Shown: in pieces, positions 6,761 to 11,529 of the stretch
How positions within the stretch are numbered: position 1 is the first letter of the stretch
Layout: each line of letters opens with the position of its first letter
Assembly: GCA_013288465.1 (NCBI GenBank)
Contig: JABDBT010000054.1
Coordinates: 4,849 to 16,377 of the forward strand
Length of the DNA stretch: 11,529 bases
Origin: Bacteroidota bacterium
GTDB lineage: Bacteria > Bacteroidota > Bacteroidia > Sphingobacteriales > Sphingobacteriaceae
Reading direction: 5' to 3'
Translations under genes and position numbers: made by a program
The notes under the pieces: generated by a model
What the model was told of the DNA's origin: nothing
The model's database searches: none
Seen by the model: only the letters and a program-made list of their open reading frames with translations

Positions 6761-7516
6761 TTAATTATTAAGTTTAATAAATCCCCCGTCAATAGGGTAA
6801 TCACAACCGGTAATAAACGATGCTTCGTCTGAGCATAGGTAGAGTATCAGTGTAGCTATCTCGGCGGTAGTGCCCATGCGGCCAATGGGTTGCGATTTTG
6901 AAAGTTTATCAAACATTTCTTTTTCTTTACCGGGATAGTTTTTGGCAACAAAATTTTCAACAAAAGGTGTATATACCCTTGCCGGGCAAATACAGTTGCA
7001 GCGGATATTGGCATCAATATAATCACGGGCTACTGAGAACGTCATGGCTTGTATGGCCCCTTTACTCATGGAATAGGCAAACCTGTCTGTAATACCCACA
7101 ACCGCAGCGATAGACGATACATTTAGCACCACGCCACCGCCTTGTTTTACCATCAGCGGCAATATGGCATGAAGGCAGTTATACGCTCCTTTTACATTTA
7201 CATTAAAAACCTTTTCAAAGTCGGCTTCTGAGGTGGTATCGGCTTTGCCGATATGGGCTATCCCGGCGTTGTTTACCAGGATATCTACCTTGCCAATTTG
7301 CTCAATAACCTGGTGCACCTGCTGCTGGTTGCTTACGTCGCAGGCGTGGGCGCTTGCTTTGCCGCCTGCCTGCTGAATTTCGGTTACTGCATCGGTAGCA
7401 TTCAGATCAATAATGCAAACTTCGGCGCCTTGTTTGGCAAAAAGTAACGCAGTTTCTTTTCCTATACCGCTTCCGCCGCCGGTGATAACGGCTGTTTTTC
7501 CTGTCAGATCAAACAT
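6761..7516 (-). CDS. SDR oxidoreductase, probable 2-keto-3-deoxy-L-fuconate dehydrogenase type
   Basis: A 251-residue classical short-chain dehydrogenase. It has the cofactor loop TGGGSGIG (12-19), Asp37 at the end of the second strand (suggests NAD rather than NADP), NNAG (82-85), and catalytic Asn107, Ser135, Tyr148 and Lys152 (YSMSK). The C-terminal ITGCDYPIDGGF is the usual SDR tail. Within a cluster for an L-fucose-type sugar the best guess is oxidation of a 2-keto-3-deoxy acid such as 2-keto-3-deoxy-L-fuconate, as in the non-phosphorylating fucose route. An alternative is direct oxidation of the sugar. SDR sequence alone does not fix the substrate. It is the last gene of the operon, 26 bp after the zinc dehydrogenase, and ends just before a REP-type hairpin. 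Confidence 0.85.
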   Translation of the reverse strand: MFDLTGKTAVITGGGSGIGKETALLFAKQGAEVCIIDLNATDAVTEIQQAGGKASAHACDVSNQQQVHQVIEQIGKVDILVNNAGIAHIGKADTTSEADFEKVFNVNVKGAYNCLHAILPLMVKQGGGVVLNVSSIAAVVGITDRFAYSMSKGAIQAMTFSVARDYIDANIRCNCICPARVYTPFVENFVAKNYPGKEKEMFDKLSKSQPIGRMGTTAEIATLILYLCSDEASFITGCDYPIDGGFIKLNN

Positions 7517-7542
7517 AATTATACTTAAATCTTTAAAATTAA

Positions 7543-8559
7543 TTAATCTATGGTAACCATTGCTTTTATTACGCCTGTTTCGGGCTTTAGCCAGCTGGCA
7601 AAGTTATCTTTTACTTCGTCAAATTTTACCCGGTGGGTAATATAAGTTAAAGGATCTATCAACCCTTTTTTCATCGAATCCATCACATGCTCAAAATCAG
7701 CACGGGTAGCGTTACGGCTGCTCATTAATGTTCCTTCGCGCTTATGAAACTCGGGGTGATTAAAGGTGATATCGCCTTTTTGCAAACCTATTAACACATA
7801 ACGCGCGCCATGTGCCATATATTGAAAAGCATTATTTATCGCCTTTAAATTACCGGTGGCATCAATAACTACGGCTGGCATATCGCCATTGGTAATTGCC
7901 GTTAACTGTTCGGTAACATCGGGCGCTAAAGCATTAATGGTATGCGCCACTTTTAGTTTTTCTTTGCAAAACTGAAGCCTTGCCTCATTAACATCAAGCG
8001 CTATTACTTTACCCCCGGCTATACGTGCAAATTCCATGGTACCCAAACCAATAGGGCCCGCACCAATTACCAGCACAAACTCGCCCGGCTTTACCCCTGC
8101 CCTGCGTACGCCATGCGCACCGATAGCCAATGGTTCAACCAATGCCAGTTCATCAAAAGTAAGCCCATCGCCATGCAATAAGGCATGCGATGGTACCATC
8201 AGGTATTCGGCCATACCGCCGTCAACGTGTACGCCGCATACTTTAATACTCACACAAAAGTTAGGCCCTCCCGAGCGGCAGGCAATACAATGGCCGCAAT
8301 TAAAATAAGGTATAAAGGTTACCAGTTCGCCAATTTTAAATCCGGGTGCATCGTCAAACTCCACTAACTCGCCGGCTAACTCATGACCCAGGATACGCGG
8401 GTATGCAAAAAAGGGTTGTGTCCCTTCAAAGGCATGCAGGTCGGTGCCGCAAATGCCTATTCTTTTTATTTTTATGATGGCATGGCCCGGCGCTAAAACG
8501 GGTTTGTCCCGTTCTTCGTAATTAAATGTGCCCGGCTCGGTGCATACTAATGTGTTCAT
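7543..8559 (-). CDS. Zinc-dependent alcohol dehydrogenase, sugar-acid type (L-galactonate 5-dehydrogenase-like)
   Basis: A 338-residue medium-chain dehydrogenase of the threonine/sorbitol dehydrogenase group (COG1063). Catalytic zinc ligands are likely Cys37 (GICGTD), His59 and Glu60 (GHE), with Glu142 nearby; the structural zinc has all four cysteines, 88, 91, 94 and 102. The Rossmann motif is GAGPIGLG at 166-173, with Asp189 pointing to NAD. I start at the ATG at 8557-8559; the in-frame ATG 42 bases upstream would place the N-terminus inside an intergenic palindrome (8581-8612). Between a lactonase and an SDR, a role in oxidising the aldonate product is plausible, for example L-galactonate to D-tagaturonate, the job done by enzymes of this type in Escherichia coli and Bacteroides. 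Substrate is inferred, the family is sure. A 187-bp gap separates it from the lactonase gene. Confidence 0.88.
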   Translation of the reverse strand: MNTLVCTEPGTFNYEERDKPVLAPGHAIIKIKRIGICGTDLHAFEGTQPFFAYPRILGHELAGELVEFDDAPGFKIGELVTFIPYFNCGHCIACRSGGPNFCVSIKVCGVHVDGGMAEYLMVPSHALLHGDGLTFDELALVEPLAIGAHGVRRAGVKPGEFVLVIGAGPIGLGTMEFARIAGGKVIALDVNEARLQFCKEKLKVAHTINALAPDVTEQLTAITNGDMPAVVIDATGNLKAINNAFQYMAHGARYVLIGLQKGDITFNHPEFHKREGTLMSSRNATRADFEHVMDSMKKGLIDPLTYITHRVKFDEVKDNFASWLKPETGVIKAMVTID

Positions 8560-8580
8560 TTTGATTTGTTTTATCTTTCG

Positions 8581-8612
8581 CCTCACCCCAACCCTCTCCA
8601 AAGGAGAGGAGC
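8581..8612. repeat. Intergenic palindromic repeat, CCTCTCC/GGAGAGG hairpin
   Basis: CCTCACCCC is followed by a 7-bp hairpin, CCTCTCC (8593-8599), loop AAA, GGAGAGG (8603-8609). Strings of this form are, from memory, abundant between genes in Bacteroidota. Here it lies inside an operon, between the lactonase and zinc dehydrogenase genes, directly upstream of the latter's start. Confidence 0.6.
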
Positions 8613-8617
8613 TTTTG

Positions 8618-8639
8618 ATATTCTTTACATAAAGAATAT
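8618..8639. promoter_or_regulatory. Perfect 10+2+10 bp palindrome, candidate operator
   Basis: ATATTCTTTA (8618-8627), CA, then TAAAGAATAT (8630-8639) is a perfect inverted repeat 58 bases upstream of the zinc dehydrogenase start. With a two-base centre it is better suited to a dimeric DNA-binding protein than to an RNA hairpin. It could control an internal promoter for the last two operon genes. No regulator is encoded in the window. Confidence 0.4.
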
Positions 8640-8663
8640 TGTTCTCATTTAGAGTCCATTAAA

Positions 8664-8705
8664 CCCATCCCTGCTCCGCCGCAATTGGCGGAAGGGAATC
8701 GCACG
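8664..8705. repeat. Second intergenic palindrome, TCCGCC/GGCGGA hairpin
   Basis: TCCGCC (8675-8680) pairs with GGCGGA (8687-8692) around GCAATT; CCC (8669-8671) and GGG (8694-8696) extend it past an internal loop. On the minus strand it is preceded by GTGCGATTCCC and followed by GGGATGGG, a frame I recall from dispersed Bacteroidota palindromes. It lies about 70 bases after the lactonase stop in that gene's sense. Confidence 0.45.
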
Positions 8706-8746
8706 GGCCATTGCCTTTTAAGGCTTCTTTAAAACACTCATCATCT

Positions 8747-9583
8747 CTAATCTTTTATATTATAAAACTTTACTGCATTGCCTCCGAAAAACTTGTCCTG
8801 TTCTGTTTTGCTAAAAGCGGCGAAGTAATCTTTTACTATGGCTAACATTTGTTCGTATCCGGCAGCTACGTTGCATACCGGCCAGTCGGAACCAAATAGG
8901 AGCCTGTTAATACCAAAAGCTTCAACAACAACGTCAAGGTATGGATAAAAATCAGCAGGTTTCCAGTTTTTCCAGTCGGCTTCGGTTACCATGCCTGATA
9001 CTTTGCAAAACACATTTTCATACTTCGCAATTGCTTGTATGGCTGTTTTCCAATCGCTGATCTCTTTGTTTTTTATACCCGGCTTTGCGATATGATCAAT
9101 CACAAATGGCTGATCGGGAAAACGGGCTGCAAAATCGGCAGCATAACCAAGCTGATCAGGAAAAATCAAAATATCATAAGTATAACCATATTTTTTCAGC
9201 AGGCTTATCCCGTTTAAAAAAGCAGGGCGCAGCATAAAATCGCGCTGCGGTTCGCCTTGTAAAACATGCCTGAAACCTTTCAGTTTTGAAAACTGGCTGT
9301 AATGTGCTAAACGTTCGTCAACCTGTGCCGATTGCAGGTCAACCCACCCTACTACGCCCTTTATAAAGTCATGCTTTTCTGCATTGCCTAATTGAAAATC
9401 ATTTTCCTCTTCTGTTTGATCAGATTGAACCGTAATACATCCGTCAAACCCATTAGCTTTTAAAACAGGTTCCAGGTCGGCGGGTAAAAAATCTTTCCTT
9501 ATCACCGCCATCTGGTTATCTATCCAGCTATAATTAACCGGGTCATACTTCCAAAAATGCTGATGCGAATCTATTTTTAACAT
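8747..9583 (-). CDS. COG3618 amidohydrolase, sugar-1,5-lactonase (L-fucono/L-galactono type)
   Basis: A 278-residue amidohydrolase-2 protein (PF04909, COG3618), the group containing L-fucono-1,5-lactonase, L-rhamnono-lactonase and L-galactono-lactonase. It opens the lactone made by the upstream sugar dehydrogenase to the free aldonate in the cytoplasm. Hallmarks are the N-terminal DSHQHFW (His7, His9), RHVLQGEP (105-112), DHIAKPGI with His164, FCKVSG (Lys194) and FGSDWPVC with Asp233, which fit the family's active site. Length is normal. The start ATG follows the mutarotase stop by a single base, so the two are translationally close and in one operon with the aldo/keto reductase. The exact sugar is inferred from the neighbours, not from the sequence. 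Confidence 0.88.
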   Translation of the reverse strand: MLKIDSHQHFWKYDPVNYSWIDNQMAVIRKDFLPADLEPVLKANGFDGCITVQSDQTEEENDFQLGNAEKHDFIKGVVGWVDLQSAQVDERLAHYSQFSKLKGFRHVLQGEPQRDFMLRPAFLNGISLLKKYGYTYDILIFPDQLGYAADFAARFPDQPFVIDHIAKPGIKNKEISDWKTAIQAIAKYENVFCKVSGMVTEADWKNWKPADFYPYLDVVVEAFGINRLLFGSDWPVCNVAAGYEQMLAIVKDYFAAFSKTEQDKFFGGNAVKFYNIKD

Positions 9584-9584
9584 T

Positions 9585-9923
9585 TTAAGGCAATTGATAT
9601 ATTTTATCCATCAACATCCATTTTTCGCCGGGTTTGGCATTGGGAAGCGGTTTCTGAAACTTCCACATCAGGGTTTCCCATTCCTGCACCGCGGGGTTAG
9701 CGGCGTCCATAGCTGCTTTATGCGAGAAATCAAAGGTATCGGTAGCTTCAATTATCATAAACAGGCGGTTACCAACCCGGTATATTTCGAGGTCAGTGAT
9801 ACCTGCATCCCTTATACTTTTTGTAATTGCCGGGCGGGCGTTCTCACTTTTATGAAAATGTTCGTATTCTGTTATCAATGCCGGGTCGTCAACCAGGTCG
9901 AGCGCTAAACAATATTTTTTCAT
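9585..9923 (-). CDS. RhaM-type L-rhamnose/L-fucose mutarotase
   Basis: A 112-residue protein of the L-rhamnose mutarotase family (PF05336), which interconverts alpha and beta anomers of deoxy sugars. Family marks are the N-terminal EYEHFHKSENARPAI (His22 in the position of the catalytic His of RhaM), IYRVGNRLFMIIEA in the centre, WETLMWKFQKPLP (82-94) and the C-terminal KWMLMDKIYQLP. Its ATG overlaps the stop of the aldo/keto reductase gene as ATGA, indicating coupled translation. Sugar dehydrogenases are often selective for one anomer, so coupling of a mutarotase to the AKR makes sense. Relatives in oxidative L-fucose clusters act on L-fucose; the name rhamnose mutarotase is a family name here and should not be read as substrate evidence. 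Confidence 0.9.
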   Translation of the reverse strand: MKKYCLALDLVDDPALITEYEHFHKSENARPAITKSIRDAGITDLEIYRVGNRLFMIIEATDTFDFSHKAAMDAANPAVQEWETLMWKFQKPLPNAKPGEKWMLMDKIYQLP

Positions 9924-10966
9924 AAGCTGATATTTGTATAGTCAAAGAATTTCTCGTCGATCAATCCTTGTTTGATCATTTCCTGCCAAAATTTAAGCGG
10001 AATCTCAATTTCAGCCATTGCTATATTCCCCTTTACCCGTTTTGGGTTTGAACTGCTCATGGCTATACTTTTAACGCCCGGAGCCATTAAGCCAAATTTC
10101 ACGGCGGCTTCGGCAGGCTTAATGTTAAAATCGGCACATAGCTTAAAATAAGCCTCGCGCCATTTAACCAATGCTTTATTTTCGGGAGCTTCGGGGTTTA
10201 TCAACTTATAATTATAATAATCGCCGCCAATTAAATACCCGGCATTAAATACCGCCGAGTTAATGATCTGCACGCCTTTATCTTCCAGCTTTTTCATAAA
10301 CTCAAGCAACGGGCGGGGGTGGCTATGAATGGTCATGCTGTTGGCTATCATTACCCAATCCAAATCAATATCATTGGCAATCCGCTCAATCGATCGCCAG
10401 TTTTTTGCACCAACACCGATAGAATGGGCCTTTCCTTCGCGCTTTAATACTTCCAACGCGCGATAAGCATCCAGTATATCCTGGTATAGTTTTTTATCCT
10501 CTTCGGGCGATTGTGCTTTGGCTAAATATTCGTCGGGGTCATGTACCGATACCATTTGAGGAATATAACCACCAAGCAGCTCGTTGCCCTGTTCAAAACA
10601 TTCAAGTATGCCATCATAGCTTATTTTTTGAACAGCGTCATGCTTCAGGTCGCGCCAAACACCGGGTTCAAAAGTTGGCTCGGGTGTTTTTAATTCGGTA
10701 CGCACCCATGCCAGTTTATTGCTGATGATCACATCCTCGGGAGCTACATTTAAAGCCCTTAAACATTTACCCAGCGACTCCAAAGCCAGCCCCGCGCCAT
10801 ACTTGCCCGCCGAATCAAATATGAGCTTACCCTTGGTATGCAGGATACACTCTTTTACTATTTCCTGCTTAATTTCATCACTCAAAGCAACAAATATATT
10901 TCCAAGGCCGCTGGTGCCAAAAATTACCGGCGGCATATCTAAAACAAATGGTTTACCAGGCATCAT
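9920..10966 (-). CDS. Aldo/keto reductase, L-fucose/L-galactose 1-dehydrogenase type
   Basis: A 348-residue aldo/keto reductase of the D-threo-aldose 1-dehydrogenase / L-fucose and L-galactose dehydrogenase group. It should oxidise C1 of the pyranose to the 1,5-lactone with NAD(P). The AKR tetrad is visible: Asp51 and Tyr56 (FDSAGKYG), Lys84 (ISNKLAW) and His142 (SVHDPDEY). The C-terminal KSIAMSSSNPKRVKGN is the usual cofactor phosphate-binding segment. The first codons are two consecutive ATGs (10966 and 10963); either may be used. It is the first gene of the operon and overlaps the mutarotase gene by four bases. A 22-bp palindrome 13 bases upstream of the start is a candidate operator. L-fucose, L-galactose or D-arabinose are possible substrates; the sequence alone does not decide. 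Confidence 0.88.
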   Translation of the reverse strand: MMPGKPFVLDMPPVIFGTSGLGNIFVALSDEIKQEIVKECILHTKGKLIFDSAGKYGAGLALESLGKCLRALNVAPEDVIISNKLAWVRTELKTPEPTFEPGVWRDLKHDAVQKISYDGILECFEQGNELLGGYIPQMVSVHDPDEYLAKAQSPEEDKKLYQDILDAYRALEVLKREGKAHSIGVGAKNWRSIERIANDIDLDWVMIANSMTIHSHPRPLLEFMKKLEDKGVQIINSAVFNAGYLIGGDYYNYKLINPEAPENKALVKWREAYFKLCADFNIKPAEAAVKFGLMAPGVKSIAMSSSNPKRVKGNIAMAEIEIPLKFWQEMIKQGLIDEKFFDYTNISL

Positions 10967-10979
10967 ACAGGTTTGTTTG

Positions 10980-11001
10980 TACCGTTAACGCATTAACGGT
11001 A
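10980..11001. promoter_or_regulatory. Perfect 9+4+9 bp palindrome, candidate operator of sugar operon
   Basis: TACCGTTAA (10980-10988), CGCA, then TTAACGGTA (10993-11001) is a perfect inverted repeat starting 13 bases upstream of the AKR start. Size and position fit a repressor site, for example a LacI- or GntR-type regulator, that would respond to the sugar or its acid. It would sit just downstream of the candidate -7 box at 11018-11025. No regulator gene is in the window. Confidence 0.5.
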
Positions 11002-11017
11002 AATAATTGATCAGTTT

Positions 11018-11025
11018 CAAAGTAA
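11018..11025 (-). promoter_or_regulatory. Possible Bacteroidota -7 box of sugar operon
   Basis: On the minus strand TTACTTTG resembles the Bacteroidota -7 consensus TAnnTTTG (one base off) about 50 bases before the AKR start. No convincing -33 TTTG lies at the expected distance, so this is only a suggestion. Confidence 0.25.
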
Positions 11026-11172
11026 TGTATTATTTAACTTTTTAGGTTATGAGTTATTAACCTCTTATTATGCAATTTTACCATAAATTTTTCAGTTAAA
11101 CCTACCGTAAATAAAGCTATATGTTCGGAGAATCGCTTTTAGAACCTGTCGCCTGTTTTACCCTATCCTCCT

Positions 11173-11196
11173 CCTTTCCCTAAATTTAGGGAAAGG
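11173..11196. repeat. Perfect 24-bp palindrome
   Basis: CCTTTCCCTAAA is followed at once by its reverse complement TTTAGGGAAAGG, with no spacer. It is flanked by a C/T-rich stretch (ctatcctcctc) before and by tatcgctcaaggctcacgc after. It may be a variant of the pyrimidine/purine palindromes scattered through Bacteroidota genomes; a protein site is the other option. Confidence 0.6.
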
Positions 11197-11250
11197 TATC
11201 GCTCAAGGCTCACGCTTTATTAATTTTTGAACAAATGTCTGCATCACCCC

Positions 11251-11281
11251 ATAAAAAAAAGCTGCCCTTTTGGAACAGCTT
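11251..11281 (-). terminator. Rho-independent terminator of the upstream SDR gene
   Basis: On the minus strand AAGCTG pairs with CAGCTT, with a small internal loop, a further CC/GG pair and an AAAA loop. The stem runs directly into a T tract (complement of the A run at 11253-11260). It begins 25 bases past the SDR stop codon, so it separates that gene from the sugar operon. Confidence 0.85.
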
Positions 11282-11306
11282 CTCTAATTGCAGTTTATAT
11301 CTTTTT

Positions 11307-11529
11307 TTAAACTCCGCTAAAAATTGAAAAGCCGCCATCAACACAGATCATTGCGCCGGTAACAAATGCCGAGGCATCGCTTAACAGCCATACCAGCGCG
11401 CCTATTAACTCGTCGGGATGGCCAAAGCGTTTAAACGGGGTTTGGCGTATTACGGCCCCTCCTCTTTCGGTATAGCCGCCTTCGGGTGTGGTTAACAAAT
11501 TGCGGTTTTGCTCAGTCAGGAAAAAGCCG
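11307..11529 (-). CDS. SDR oxidoreductase C-terminus, D-mannonate oxidoreductase-like
   Basis: Only the last 73 residues are in the window; the frame is open through base 11529 and the gene continues beyond. The readable part begins GFFLTEQNRNLLTTPEGG, followed by TPFKRFGHPDELIGALVWLLSDASAFVTG and VDGGFSIFSGV, a C-terminus I associate with the SDR-type D-mannonate oxidoreductase / gluconate 5-dehydrogenase group of Bacteroidota, which reduces a keto-uronate in hexuronate breakdown. The Rossmann loop and active-site residues lie outside the window, so activity cannot be judged. The ATG of the apparent 63-residue frame (at 11498) is internal. It has its own terminator, so it is not in the same transcript as the sugar operon, but a link through uronate metabolism is possible. 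Confidence 0.8.
   Translation of the reverse strand, partial: GFFLTEQNRNLLTTPEGGYTERGGAVIRQTPFKRFGHPDELIGALVWLLSDASAFVTGAMICVDGGFSIFSGV

Larger units (their letters stand above)
10967..11306. other. 340-bp intergenic region upstream of sugar operon
   Basis: No gene is visible here. From the AKR side it holds the 9+4+9 palindrome, a possible -7 box, a weaker inverted repeat (AGGTTA at 11044-11049 with TAACCT at 11058-11063), an AT-rich stretch, a perfect 24-bp palindrome at 11173-11196, and the terminator of the upstream SDR gene at 11251-11281. Confidence 0.7.

Noticed and set aside
7253..7447. Plus-strand 64-codon frame inside the SDR gene
   Set aside because: It is a shadow of the minus-strand coding region, with composition and codon pattern explained by the SDR.
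8560..8601. A 14-residue N-terminal extension of the zinc dehydrogenase
   Set aside because: It lies in the intergenic palindrome region, and the family N-terminus begins at MNTLVCTEP from the ATG at 8557-8559.
8713..8724. GCCTT/AAGGC inverted repeat after the lactonase stop as a terminator
   Set aside because: The stem is only five bases with a two-base centre and no T run follows on the minus strand.
9594..9908. A plus-strand 104-codon frame antisense to the mutarotase gene
   Set aside because: It is the complement of a well-recognised gene, its translation resembles no family, and it has no start signal of its own.

Overview
The window looks like chromosomal DNA of a Bacteroidota member, most likely Sphingobacteriaceae and Mucilaginibacter-like. 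The basis is the gene families, the lack of clear Shine-Dalgarno sequences, AT-rich spacers and intergenic palindromes of a type I recall from that phylum. The assignment comes from reading, not from a search.

Layout. (1) 1-3321, plus strand: a DUF1800 protein (5' end outside the window) followed by a Tat-exported DUF1501 protein, a common secreted pair of unknown function, closed by a good rho-independent terminator. (2) 3423-5908, plus strand: an exported S9 (DPP IV-like) prolyl peptidase with a complete Ser-Asp-His triad and its own terminator. (3) 5946-6744: a REP-associated tyrosine transposase (RAYT) gene between two similar blocks, each made of three hairpins. (4) 6761-10966, minus strand: a five-gene sugar operon in the order aldo/keto reductase, RhaM-type mutarotase, COG3618 lactonase, zinc alcohol dehydrogenase, short-chain dehydrogenase. 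The first three genes are tightly packed; a 187-bp gap with palindromes precedes the last two. (5) 11251-11529, minus strand: the 3' end of a second SDR, probably a D-mannonate oxidoreductase-like enzyme, with a terminator.

The operon reads as oxidative, non-phosphorylating breakdown of an L-fucose-type hexose: anomer exchange, oxidation at C1, lactone hydrolysis, then oxidation of the aldonate. An AKR, a COG3618 lactonase and a zinc dehydrogenase together also fit the L-galactose to D-tagaturonate route. The SDR fits the 2-keto-3-deoxy-L-fuconate dehydrogenase step. The two substrates differ only at C6, so the operon may serve both.

The least explained signal is a set of heptamer-phased arrays. 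Directly after each of the first three plus-strand stop codons lies a 28-35 bp array with a seven-base period. Each unit is a near-constant pentamer (GCAGT, CAAGA or AAAGC) plus a variable dinucleotide. The pentamers are unrelated but the 5+2 design and the position are the same. The second most interesting structure is the RAYT locus, where two hairpin classes differ by compensatory base changes and one hairpin appears to act as the operon's terminator.
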